Positions 33,547 to 41,337 of a DNA stretch of 64,000 nucleotides are shown here, piece after piece. Each line of letters opens with the position of its first letter. The first letter of the stretch is position 1. The notes beneath the pieces were generated by a model. It was not told the DNA's origin. It was given only the letters and a program-made list of their open reading frames with translations, and searched no databases. The position numbers and the translations under genes were made by a program. The DNA comes from Flavobacterium pokkalii (GTDB lineage: Bacteria > Bacteroidota > Bacteroidia > Flavobacteriales > Flavobacteriaceae), in NCBI RefSeq assembly GCF_014596575.1, contig NZ_NASZ01000021.1:1-64000 (forward strand), read 5' to 3'.

Positions 33547-33599
33547 GCTCCAGTTTTGGTGCTTTTTTTATATCAGGATTTGAGATTATTTACTCAAAT
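33540..33599. repeat. Left 60-bp direct repeat (copy of the carB 3' end)
   Basis: It matches 34254-34313 at 59 of 60 bases, 714 bases away. The right copy is the native end of carB: last three codons, stop and terminator. This left copy carries the same 14 bases of coding end plus the terminator, but nothing of carB beyond. Its one mismatch (T at 33560) breaks the terminator stem. Confidence 0.92.
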
Positions 33600-33678
33600 C
33601 CTATAAAGAATTCTTAAAACAAATTAGCTTTTAAAAAGATTAAACTTAAATAATAAAAAAAATTTGATCTATTTTTTC

Positions 33679-33686
33679 TAACTTTG
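33679..33686 (+). promoter_or_regulatory. -7 element for the toxin-antitoxin pair
   Basis: TAACTTTG matches TAnnTTTG, 30 bases before the antitoxin ATG at 33717. It lies over the in-frame TTG at 33684, which is therefore not the start. Confidence 0.55.
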
Positions 33687-33716
33687 TTTAAAATCAGACT
33701 TTTAACAATTAAAGAA

Positions 33717-33956
33717 ATGGACTCTATAACTTTTGACTTACTTACTAACAAGCTTAAAAACGCTCCACAAAGCGTATTAGAACGCGTTATGGCTTATGTT
33801 GATTCCCTGATGACAGAACCAAACTCCATTTCTAAAACATACAGCTTAACTAAAGAACAACAAGAAATATTAGATAATCAAATCAATTCTGACAAATCAA
33901 CTTATACTAAAGCAGAAACGCTTTATTCTGATTTAAAAAAGAAGTATGAATTATAA
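33717..33956 (+). CDS. Antitoxin of a RelE/ParE-type pair
   Basis: 79 residues, helical and acidic: MDSITFDLLTNKLKNAPQSV, then a C-terminal part with LTKEQQEILDNQINSDKSTYTKAETLYSDLKKKYEL. That tail resembles the addiction-module component family paired with RelE/ParE toxins, which wraps around the toxin. The last 11 bases overlap the toxin gene, the usual translational coupling. It lies inside the element bounded by the 60-bp direct repeats. Confidence 0.82.
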   Translation: MDSITFDLLTNKLKNAPQSVLERVMAYVDSLMTEPNSISKTYSLTKEQQEILDNQINSDKSTYTKAETLYSDLKKKYEL

Positions 33957-34248
33957 GGTTATCGTTTCTCCTATTGCTTCAAAAAATATTGAAGATGCAG
34001 TTGAGTACTACATCAGTAAAGCTTCAAAAAAAGTTGCATTAGATTTTTTAGACGATTACAAAGAAATATACAAAGCACTACAAATCAATCCTTTTTATCA
34101 AATTCACGACTCAAATTATCATTTAATTCCGTTTAAAAAATTTCCTTATATTGCTTTTTTCATCATTGATGAACCAGGCAAAACAGTATTTTTAAACGCT
34201 GTTTTTCACACTTCTCAAAATCCTGATAAATATCCAAACAACAGATAA
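33946..34248 (+). CDS. RelE/ParE-family toxin
   Basis: 100 residues of the RelE/ParE fold: VIVSPIASKNIEDAVEYYISKAS (first helices), then FLDDYKEIYKALQINPFYQI. The beta-sheet end is YHLIPFKKFPYIAFFIIDEPGKTVFLNAVFHTSQNPDKY, whose final part is typical of this family. RelE-type members cleave mRNA at the ribosome and ParE-type members poison gyrase; the sequence does not decide between them. Coupled to the upstream antitoxin; ends six bases before the right direct repeat. Confidence 0.85.
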   Translation: MNYKVIVSPIASKNIEDAVEYYISKASKKVALDFLDDYKEIYKALQINPFYQIHDSNYHLIPFKKFPYIAFFIIDEPGKTVFLNAVFHTSQNPDKYPNNR

Positions 34249-34253
34249 AAAAT

Positions 34254-34284
34254 AAAAAAAGCTCCAGTTTTGGAGCTTTTTTTA
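34254..34284. terminator. Bidirectional terminator between the toxin gene and carB
   Basis: AAAAAAAGCTCCA pairs with TGGAGCTTTTTTT over GTTT. With an A-run on one side and a T-run on the other, it can serve the toxin gene (plus) and carB (minus). Confidence 0.88.
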
Positions 34285-34313
34285 TATCAGGATTTGAGAT
34301 TATTTACTCAAAT
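34254..34313. repeat. Right 60-bp direct repeat (native carB 3' end)
   Basis: Contains the last three codons and stop of carB (minus strand) and the terminator hairpin. Copy of 33540-33599. Confidence 0.92.
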
Positions 34314-37155
34314 ACATTTTTCTTCTGGAATACAATTCGTAGAATTGATCGTCTTTCAGGTCTTCGATAAACAAGATGCTTTCTCCTGTAGATTTCATTT
34401 CAGGTCCTAAAGCTTTGTTTACGTTAGGGAATTTGCTGAAAGAGAAAACCGGTTGTTTGATAGCATATCCGTTTAATTGCGGATTGAAATCAAAGTCAGT
34501 TACTTTACTGTGTCCTAACATTACTTTAGTAGCGTAGTTCACATAAGGCTCTCCGTAAGCTTTTGCAATGAAAGGAACGGTACGGGAAGCTCTTGGGTTA
34601 GCCTCGATGATATAAACAGTGTCGTCTTTGATAGCAAACTGGATGTTGATTAAACCTACTGTTTTCAAAGCTACCGCGATTTTCTTAGTATGATCTTTAA
34701 TTTGTTGCATTACAAACTCACCTAAGTTAAATGGAGGCAATGTCGCATTAGAATCTCCGGAGTGAACTCCACAAGGCTCGATGTGCTCCATAATTCCGAT
34801 GATGTACACATTTCCGTCAGCATCACAAATGGCATCCGCTTCCGCCTCGATAGCTCCATCTAAATAGTGGTCTAGCAATAATTTGTTACCTGGAATCGCT
34901 TTCAATAAATCGATTACGTGCTCTTCTAATTCTTGTTTGTTGATTACAATTTTCATTCCCTGACCTCCTAATACATAAGAAGGACGTACTAATAATGGGA
35001 AGTCTAAAGAATCTGCCAATTTAGAAGCTTCTTCAGCGCTTTCTGCAATTCCGAATTTCGGGAAAGGAATTTTCAAGTCGGTCAATAAATCAGAGAAACG
35101 TCCTCTGTCTTCCGCTAAATCCAGTGCATCAAAACTAGTTCCGATGATTTTCACACCGTATTTAGATAATTTCTCCGCTAATTTAAGTGCAGTTTGACCA
35201 CCCAACTGTACGATTACACCTTCTGGTTTTTCGTGTTGGATAATATCATAAATATGCTCCCAAAATACTGGCTCGAAGTATAATTTGTCTGCTGTATCAA
35301 AATCAGTAGAGACCGTTTCCGGGTTACAGTTAATCATTATCGTTTCGTATCCACACTCTTTAGAAGCTAAAACTCCGTGAACACAAGAGTAATCAAACTC
35401 AATACCTTGTCCGATACGGTTTGGTCCTGAACCTAATACAATAACTTTCTTTTTGTCGGTTACAATACTTTCATTGTCTACAAAACGAGTTCCGTCAGCT
35501 TTTTCAATTTCAGCCTCGAAAGTTGAGTAATAGTAAGGTGTTTTTGCTTTAAACTCAGCCGCACAAGTATCTACCAATTTGAATACACGGTTGATGTTCA
35601 TTTCCATACGTAGCGCATGTACTTCACTTTCCATACATCCCATCATGTGAGCAATTTGTCTGTCGGCAAAACCTTTTTGTTTCGCTTCAAGCAAAAATTC
35701 TTTTGGCAAAGTAGCAACTGTATATTTAGAAATTTCTTTTTCTAAAATGAATAATTCCTCGTATTGTTTCAGGAACCACATATCAATTTTAGTGATTTCA
35801 TGAATTCTGCTCAAAGGAATTCCCATCGCAATCGCATCGTAAATCACGAATACACGATCCCAACTTGCGTAAGTTAGTTTTTCGATAATTTGCTCATAAT
35901 TCGTATATCCTTTTCCGTCAGCGCCTAAACCATTACGTTTAATTTCTAAGGATTGGGTTGCTTTGTGTAAAGCTTCCTGGAACGAACGTCCAATACCCAT
36001 AACCTCACCTACTGACTTCATTTGTAGCCCTAAAGTTCTGTCAGAACCTTCGAATTTATCAAAGTTCCAACGAGGTATTTTAACGATTACATAATCTAAA
36101 GTAGGCTCGAATAAAGCAGAAGTAGATTTAGTAATTTGGTTTTGTAATTCATCTAAGTTATACCCTAAAGCTAATTTCGAAGCAATTTTAGCAATTGGAT
36201 AACCGGTAGCTTTAGAAGCCAATGCAGAAGAACGAGATACACGTGGGTTAATTTCGATAGCCACGATATCTTCTTTTTCATCCGGAGAAACCGCAAACTG
36301 TACGTTACAACCTCCGGCAAAGTTCCCAATACTACGCATCATTAAGATAGCATAATCACGTAATTTTTGGAAAGTAGTATCCGACAATGTCATCGCAGGA
36401 GCTACCGTAATCGAATCTCCGGTATGGATTCCCATTGGGTCCATATTTTCGATGGAACAAATAATTACAACATTATCATTTTTGTCTCTTAAAAGCTCTA
36501 ATTCGTATTCTTTCCATCCCATCAAAGCTTTATCAATTAAGACTTCGTGAATTGGAGAAGCCTCAAGACCCGCAGTTAACAATCTGTCGAAATCTTCCGG
36601 TTTGTAAACGATAGAAGCTCCGGTTCCTCCAAGTGTAAACGATGGACGGATAACTAATGGAAAACCAAATTCCTGAGCAATTTCTTTACCTCTCAAGTAA
36701 GAAGTACAAATTTCAGCAGGAGCTGTTGGCACATTAATTTTTTTCAAAAGGGCTTTGAACTGATCTCTGTCCTCAGTAATGTTGATTGCATTTACATCAA
36801 CCCCAATCATTTTTACGCCAAAATCATCCCAGATTCCTTTTTCCTGAGCTTCCAAGCAAAGGTTAAGCGCTGTTTGACCTCCCATTGTAGGCAATACGGC
36901 ATCAATTTGTGGATGTTCTTTTAAAATTTCAATGATCGATTTAGTAGTTAAAGGCTTCAAGTAAATATGATCCGCCATAGATGGGTCGGTCATAATTGTA
37001 GCAGGGTTCGAATTGATAAGAATTACCTCGATTCCTTCTTCACGAATAGAACGAGCTGATTGCGATCCTGCATAATCGAATTCGCAGGCTTGACCAATAA
37101 CAATAGGACCTGAACCTATAATTAAAACTGATTTGATTGAAGTGTCTTTTGGCAT
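34300..37155 (-). CDS. carB: Carbamoyl-phosphate synthase large subunit, short form
   Basis: Synthetic subunit that makes carbamoyl phosphate for pyrimidines and arginine, using ammonia from CarA. The 951 residues contain both ATP-grasp halves: GSGPIVIGQACEFDYAG opens the first and GSGPNRIGQGIEFDYSC the second. Both ATP-grasp stretches of RPSFTLGGTGASIVY/RPSYVLGGQGMKIV type are present. The protein ends at YSRRKMYLSK, where E. coli CarB (1073 residues) continues with about 135 residues of MGS-like allosteric domain. The ornithine/UMP regulatory domain is thus missing, which I believe is normal for flavobacteria. carA is not in the window. The 3' end is duplicated at 33540. Confidence 0.97.
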   Translation of the reverse strand: MPKDTSIKSVLIIGSGPIVIGQACEFDYAGSQSARSIREEGIEVILINSNPATIMTDPSMADHIYLKPLTTKSIIEILKEHPQIDAVLPTMGGQTALNLCLEAQEKGIWDDFGVKMIGVDVNAINITEDRDQFKALLKKINVPTAPAEICTSYLRGKEIAQEFGFPLVIRPSFTLGGTGASIVYKPEDFDRLLTAGLEASPIHEVLIDKALMGWKEYELELLRDKNDNVVIICSIENMDPMGIHTGDSITVAPAMTLSDTTFQKLRDYAILMMRSIGNFAGGCNVQFAVSPDEKEDIVAIEINPRVSRSSALASKATGYPIAKIASKLALGYNLDELQNQITKSTSALFEPTLDYVIVKIPRWNFDKFEGSDRTLGLQMKSVGEVMGIGRSFQEALHKATQSLEIKRNGLGADGKGYTNYEQIIEKLTYASWDRVFVIYDAIAMGIPLSRIHEITKIDMWFLKQYEELFILEKEISKYTVATLPKEFLLEAKQKGFADRQIAHMMGCMESEVHALRMEMNINRVFKLVDTCAAEFKAKTPYYYSTFEAEIEKADGTRFVDNESIVTDKKKVIVLGSGPNRIGQGIEFDYSCVHGVLASKECGYETIMINCNPETVSTDFDTADKLYFEPVFWEHIYDIIQHEKPEGVIVQLGGQTALKLAEKLSKYGVKIIGTSFDALDLAEDRGRFSDLLTDLKIPFPKFGIAESAEEASKLADSLDFPLLVRPSYVLGGQGMKIVINKQELEEHVIDLLKAIPGNKLLLDHYLDGAIEAEADAICDADGNVYIIGIMEHIEPCGVHSGDSNATLPPFNLGEFVMQQIKDHTKKIAVALKTVGLINIQFAIKDDTVYIIEANPRASRTVPFIAKAYGEPYVNYATKVMLGHSKVTDFDFNPQLNGYAIKQPVFSFSKFPNVNKALGPEMKSTGESILFIEDLKDDQFYELYSRRKMYLSK

Positions 37156-37254
37156 TATGATGTAATTATTGTTTTTTCAAGTTTTTTTATCCCTCAAGAT
37201 TAAAACGACATAACCCGCTATAAATCTTAATTTTGAGTTTAATTTCAGACAAGG

Positions 37255-37291
37255 TATAAAAAAGGGCGATACTAAAAAAAGTAACGCCCTT
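37255..37291 (-). terminator. rpmH terminator
   Basis: AAGGGCG (37262-37268) pairs with CGCCCTT (37285-37291). On the minus strand the stem is followed by six T. It lies 20 bases beyond the rpmH stop. Confidence 0.82.
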
Positions 37292-37310
37292 ATTTATGCT
37301 TTTACAAACA

Positions 37311-37472
37311 TTATTTTTTGTGTCTAGGCTCGCTAGAAACAGTTAATTTATGTCTTCCTTTAGCTCTTCTACGCGCAAGAACTTTTCTTCCATTTGCAGA
37401 AGCCATTCTGTCCATAAATCCGTGTTTATTTCTTCTTTTTCTTTTCGATGGTTGAAACGTTCTCTTGCTCAT
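37311..37472 (-). CDS. rpmH: 50S ribosomal protein L34
   Basis: 53 residues on the minus strand: [20 protein letters not shown] and onward to SSEPRHKK. It is the standard L34, with KRTFQPS, the HGF segment and a basic C-terminus. A promoter with both boxes lies 73-102 bases upstream and a terminator follows. In many bacteria rpmH is next to rnpA near the origin; here the neighbours are carB and a TPR gene, so that link is absent. Confidence 0.97.
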
Positions 37473-37544
37473 TGCTTTGTATCTTTAAATCTTAATTATA
37501 TGTATCTTTTTGTTTTCAAATAGTGGTTCTTTCAAAACCGAGTG

Positions 37545-37574
37545 CAAATATACAAAGACTTTTTTTTCTGGCAA
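37545..37574 (-). promoter_or_regulatory. rpmH promoter
   Basis: On the minus strand TTG (37574-37572), 19 bases and TATATTTG (37552-37545) match the consensus exactly. The leader is about 65 bases. Confidence 0.8.
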
Positions 37575-37608
37575 GAAGTTTTATAAAAATATTTTTAATT
37601 CCTTTTAC

Positions 37609-37616
37609 TATATTTG
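37609..37616 (+). promoter_or_regulatory. -7 element for the TPR membrane protein
   Basis: TATATTTG, 22 bases before the ATG at 37639 and divergent from the rpmH promoter. No clear TTG at -33. Confidence 0.55.
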
Positions 37617-37638
37617 CAATCACAAATTATAACCCATC

Positions 37639-38154
37639 ATGTTAAACAAGAATATTAAACTTATCATCGCCGGACTTATCGTAGCGGCCAGTATCTGGCA
37701 ATTTACTGAAAACAATATCGGAAACGGAATCTTCTTATTATTACTTACCATAATTCCTATTTTTCTTTATTACAGAAACGAATACATCTTATTGGCCTTT
37801 TTAAAATTAAGAAAACAAGACTTTGAAGGCGCTCAAAAATGGCTTTCTAAAATTAAAAACCCGGAAGGTGCTTTAACCCAAAAACAACAAGGTTACTTTA
37901 ATTACCTTCACGGAATTATGCTTTCGCAAACGAACATCAATCAGTCTGAGAAATATTTCAAAAAAGCCATCGAATTAGGTTTATCAATGGATATGGATTT
38001 GGCTGTAGCCAAATTAAACTTAGCAGGAATCGCTTTATCAAGAAGAAGAAAAATTGAAGCCACTAATTTAATTGCAGAAGTTAAAAAGCTGGACAAACAA
38101 AACATGTTGAAAGATCAAATCAACATGATGAAAGAACAAATGAAAAAAATCTAA
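37639..38154 (+). CDS. Two-TM protein with TPR-like domain
   Basis: 171 residues. Two closely spaced TM helices (about 7-22 and 28-46) are followed by a cytoplasmic-looking domain with TPR character: LRKQDFEGAQKWLSKI, GYFNYLHGIMLSQTNINQSEKYFKKAIELG, LAVAKLNLAGIALSRRRKIEA. Probably a scaffold at the inner membrane; no specific function is recognised. Single gene with its own -7 element and a strong terminator. Confidence 0.8.
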   Translation: MLNKNIKLIIAGLIVAASIWQFTENNIGNGIFLLLLTIIPIFLYYRNEYILLAFLKLRKQDFEGAQKWLSKIKNPEGALTQKQQGYFNYLHGIMLSQTNINQSEKYFKKAIELGLSMDMDLAVAKLNLAGIALSRRRKIEATNLIAEVKKLDKQNMLKDQINMMKEQMKKI

Positions 38155-38178
38155 TTTTCATTCACTCAAACAAAAAAA

Positions 38179-38214
38179 AAACGTCCTGTTCAGTAGAACG
38201 GGACGTTTTTTTTA
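38179..38214 (+). terminator. Terminator of the TPR membrane protein gene
   Basis: AACGTCC and GGACGTT close a hairpin that also pairs GTTC with GAAC around AGTA. A run of eight T follows. Confidence 0.88.
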
Positions 38215-38229
38215 TGCTTTTACTGAATT

Positions 38230-38907
38230 TTAATTGTAACACAAATTATTAGTATCCAAAATGATTGCCGGCAAATTAGCATTAAACCAGCGATACTTCA
38301 CATAAATCATCACATGAGTTCCTCCTTCAACTACAATACATTTTTTTATATTTTGAATTGGAAACATCTCATCTTTATCGCCGTGAATATGAATCACCCG
38401 TTTATCAATTTCTTCTCTGTCCCACAAAACCACTTTTTCAACCGCCCATTTTAAATAATACAGATCCCGAACCGACAAAAAAGTATCATACAATTGCATG
38501 CGATGTGACATTTTTTCGCCAAAAACAAATTGCGCCAATTTGCCAAAACTCAAAATCAACCGAATAGGAATCAGTTTATAAACCAATGTTTTTCGGGCAA
38601 AACGAATTCTTTTAGGAAATTCTGACTTCGATTTGACACTCGAAATAATAATTATTTTTTGCACCTCCAGAAAGCGAGCCATTTCCTGCACCAAAATCCC
38701 TCCAAAAGAAACACCTATCAAAATTGGATTTTTATGCTTGACATGCAAAGCAATTCTCTCTGCATAATCCTCCAAAGTTTCTTTTGGCTTCGGAATTTCC
38801 CATTCCAAATAATGTACATCAAAACGCGCATCATCAAGCCTAATCCTTTCGAAAATCAAAGGATTTGCTGCTAATCCGGGCATAAAATAAACAGGAATTT
38901 TGCTCAT
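38230..38907 (-). CDS. Alpha/beta hydrolase
   Basis: 225 residues. The strand-loop opening is VYFMPGLAANPLIFERI, the nucleophile elbow is LIGVSFGGILVQEMA (Ser), the acid lies in HIHGDKDEMFPI and the catalytic His in VVEGGTHVMIY. The set is complete for an esterase-like enzyme. No signal peptide, so cytoplasmic. The substrate is unknown. It converges with the TPR gene and is divergent from the small acetyltransferase-like gene. Confidence 0.88.
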   Translation of the reverse strand: MSKIPVYFMPGLAANPLIFERIRLDDARFDVHYLEWEIPKPKETLEDYAERIALHVKHKNPILIGVSFGGILVQEMARFLEVQKIIIISSVKSKSEFPKRIRFARKTLVYKLIPIRLILSFGKLAQFVFGEKMSHRMQLYDTFLSVRDLYYLKWAVEKVVLWDREEIDKRVIHIHGDKDEMFPIQNIKKCIVVEGGTHVMIYVKYRWFNANLPAIILDTNNLCYN

Positions 38908-39034
38908 AATGAAATTTCAAATCGACAACACCAAAATACTAATTTAAAGTTTTTTCATATTATTTTACAAAACTTAAAAAACAAACAAGCACTTACTTTA
39001 ACACTCACAGCTCAAAAAGCATACGTTAAAATTG

Positions 39035-39065
39035 TTTGATTTTGGTTATCAAATACTTAACTTTA
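39035..39065 (+). promoter_or_regulatory. Promoter of the small acetyltransferase-like gene
   Basis: TTTG (39035-39038), 19 bases and TAACTTTA (39058-39065), one mismatch from consensus. The predicted leader is about 110 bases and contains the hairpin at 39123. Confidence 0.55.
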
Positions 39066-39122
39066 CACTCCCTCTTTTTCTTTAGGAAAATATCACTGGA
39101 TAAAAAAACGTAAAAAACATCT

Positions 39123-39145
39123 TTTTCGGACAAAAAATCCGAAAA
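39123..39145 (+). promoter_or_regulatory. Hairpin in a 5' leader
   Basis: TTTTCGGA (39123-39130) pairs perfectly with TCCGAAAA (39138-39145) over CAAAAAA. A T-rich tract (TTTATTTTTTAA) follows at some distance, so it could act as an attenuator, or as an operator. It lies 39 bases before the ATG. Confidence 0.4.
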
Positions 39146-39183
39146 CCATTTATTTTTTAATTCATTGTTCAAAAAACAACAAT

Positions 39184-39486
39184 ATGGAAACAATTGCTAC
39201 AATCGAAATTAAAGACAACACTTTTGCCCGACAATTTGAAACCACTATTCCGGAAGGACTTATCACCATTGAATATTCGCTTCAGGAAAGAAAAATATTT
39301 TTAACCAAAATAAATACTCCGGAACATTTTGAAAACGAAAACTTTATTGACAAAGTAATCAAAAATATTCTGGAAAACGCCATCGAACAACGGATAAAAG
39401 TAGTTCCAACCTATCCCAGAATTGTTCAGTTTTTCAAAAAAAATCCTTCGTACAAAGAACTTCTTCCTCCCGGAATTCGAATTTAA
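39184..39486 (+). CDS. Small GNAT-like protein (YjdJ/NATD1 type), degenerate CoA loop
   Basis: 100 residues matching the single-domain acetyltransferase-like family of YjdJ and human NATD1. The beta segment is IEYSLQERKIFLTKINTP, followed by a helix and a hallmark C-terminus KVVPTYPRIVQFFKKNPSYKELL. In the family the loop between them normally holds R/QGxGxA for acetyl-CoA; here it reads HFENENFIDKVI, so catalysis is doubtful. Role unknown. A shared bidirectional terminator separates it from the convergent ABC-F gene. Confidence 0.75.
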   Translation: METIATIEIKDNTFARQFETTIPEGLITIEYSLQERKIFLTKINTPEHFENENFIDKVIKNILENAIEQRIKVVPTYPRIVQFFKKNPSYKELLPPGIRI

Positions 39487-39494
39487 AACCAATA

Positions 39495-39527
39495 AAAAAG
39501 GCATAAGAACTAACTTATGCCTTTTTA
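39495..39527. terminator. Bidirectional terminator
   Basis: AAAAAGGCATAAG pairs perfectly with CTTATGCCTTTTT over AACTAA, between two convergent genes. Confidence 0.9.
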
Positions 39528-39547
39528 AATGACTTTTAGTCAAAAAA

Positions 39548-41182
39548 TTATTTTTCTATTTCCTTCATGCTATCCATTTTCTTATGCGCCAGGAATCCGG
39601 TAATATCCTCAAAATGCTCCACTACTCTTTTGTTTCCAAATTCGAAAACTTTAGTTGCCAAACCATCCAGGAAGTCACGGTCGTGAGAAACTAAAATCAA
39701 AGTTCCGTCAAAATCACGTAACGCATCCTTGATAATATCTTTGGTTTTCATATCCAGGTGATTCGAAGGCTCATCCAGAATTAATAAATTCACCGGCTCC
39801 AACAATAATTTAATCATTGCCAAACGCGTTTTTTCACCACCGGAAAGTACTTTTACCTTCTTCGTAATATCATCACCCTGAAACATAAAAGCACCTAAAA
39901 TATTTTTAATTTGAGTGCGAATATCCCCCACAGCAATATTATCGATTGTTTCAAAAATAGTAGCGTTTTCATCCAATAACGAAGCCTGATTTTGAGCAAA
40001 ATAACCAATTTGAGCATTATGACCAATCTCAACACTGCCGCCATCAATCCCTATTTCTTTCATGATAGCTTTAATCATCGTTGATTTTCCTTCTCCATTT
40101 TTCCCCACAAAAGCTACTTTTTGTCCTCTTTCGATAACAATATTTGCATCTTTAAAAACCACATGATCTCCGTAAGATTTTGCCAAATCCTTCACCACCA
40201 CCGGATATTGTCCGGAACGCGCTGCCGGCGGAAATTTTAATCGCAAAGCCGAAGTATCTACCTCATCGACCTGAACAATTTCTAATTTCTCCAACATTCT
40301 TACACGTGACTGCACCGCATCGGTTTTAGAAAAAGTCCCTTTAAAACGCTCAATAAAGGCACGGTTATCCGCAATCATTTTTTGTTGCTCATCATACGCT
40401 TTTTGTTGGTGAATTCTACGATCTTTTCGCAATTCCAAATAATGAGAATATTTGGCTTTATAATCGTAAATACGTCCCATTGTTACTTCAATAGTACGAT
40501 TCGTAATATTATCTACAAAAGCTCTATCGTGAGAAATTACCACAACCGCTTTAGCCGAATTAATTAAAAAATCCTCTAACCATTGAATACTTTCAATATC
40601 CATGTGATTCGTAGGCTCATCCAGCAAAATCAAATCGGGTTTGCGTAATAAAATTTTAGCCAATTCGATACGCATTCTCCAACCTCCTGAAAACTCCGAA
40701 GTTTTTCGATCAAAATCAGCAGCTACAAATCCTAATCCCTTTAGAACTTTCTCAACTTCTGCTTCGTAATTTATTTCTTCAATCGCATAAAATTTCTCAC
40801 TTAAATCAGAAACTCGCTCAATCAACTTCATATACTCATCACTTTCGTAATCAGTACGCACGGTCAATTGTTCATTGATTTCGTCAATTTCAGCTTTCAT
40901 TGAAAAAACTTCCGAAAACGCTTTTGAAGCTTCTTCTTTAACCGTTGCCGTATCGGTTGTTAACAAATGCTGTGGTAAATAAGCCACTACAGCTTCTTTA
41001 GGCACTGCTACATTTCCCGTAGAAGGTTTAGAATTTCCGGCTATAATTTTCAACAAAGTTGATTTTCCTGCACCATTTTTACCCATCAGGGCTATTTTAT
41101 CATTCTCATTAATAGCAAAAGAAACATCACTAAACAATGTTGTTCCTCCAAACTGTACCGAGATATCGTTGATTGTAATCAT
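39548..41182 (-). CDS. ABC-F family ATPase
   Basis: 544 residues with two ATP-binding cassettes and no membrane segments, as in ribosome-associated ABC-F proteins. Cassette 1 has the Walker A motif GKNGAGKST and the signature FSGGWRMRIEL. Cassette 2 has GKNGEGKST and LSGGEKTRLAM. Both have the Walker B stretch LLDEPTNHMD or ILDEPSNHLD. A linker of about 80 residues joins them. ABC-F members act at the ribosomal E site; the paralogue (Ettа, Uup, YbiT or YheS class) is uncertain, although the YbiT class fits best. Confidence 0.93.
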   Translation of the reverse strand: MITINDISVQFGGTTLFSDVSFAINENDKIALMGKNGAGKSTLLKIIAGNSKPSTGNVAVPKEAVVAYLPQHLLTTDTATVKEEASKAFSEVFSMKAEIDEINEQLTVRTDYESDEYMKLIERVSDLSEKFYAIEEINYEAEVEKVLKGLGFVAADFDRKTSEFSGGWRMRIELAKILLRKPDLILLDEPTNHMDIESIQWLEDFLINSAKAVVVISHDRAFVDNITNRTIEVTMGRIYDYKAKYSHYLELRKDRRIHQQKAYDEQQKMIADNRAFIERFKGTFSKTDAVQSRVRMLEKLEIVQVDEVDTSALRLKFPPAARSGQYPVVVKDLAKSYGDHVVFKDANIVIERGQKVAFVGKNGEGKSTMIKAIMKEIGIDGGSVEIGHNAQIGYFAQNQASLLDENATIFETIDNIAVGDIRTQIKNILGAFMFQGDDITKKVKVLSGGEKTRLAMIKLLLEPVNLLILDEPSNHLDMKTKDIIKDALRDFDGTLILVSHDRDFLDGLATKVFEFGNKRVVEHFEDITGFLAHKKMDSMKEIEK

Positions 41183-41239
41183 TATATAAAGTTAGAAGTT
41201 AGAGATCGGAAGTCCCGTTCTCAATAAATTTAAAAGCTG

Positions 41240-41247
41240 CAAAGATA
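41240..41247 (-). promoter_or_regulatory. -7 element for the ABC-F gene
   Basis: Minus strand 41247-41240 reads TATCTTTG, about 58 bases before the ATG. Confidence 0.5.
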
Positions 41248-41270
41248 AATGAATTAAGTGATTTGCCATC

Positions 41271-41313
41271 ATAAAAAACTTCCGATACAGTTAAAAATCT
41301 GCCATCGGAAGTT
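41271..41313 (-). terminator. Terminator of the AGCS symporter gene
   Basis: AACTTCCGAT (41277-41286) and ATCGGAAGTT (41304-41313) are exact inverted copies. On the minus strand the stem is followed by TTTTTTAT. Confidence 0.85.
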
Positions 41314-41337
41314 CTCAAAAAAAGTTTGTAATTTTTG

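Noticed and set aside
41200..41220. AGATCGGAAG near 41205, like the start of a sequencing adapter
   Set aside because: Only ten bases agree and the sequence continues differently. A similar word is part of the natural terminator at 41304, so it is not contamination.
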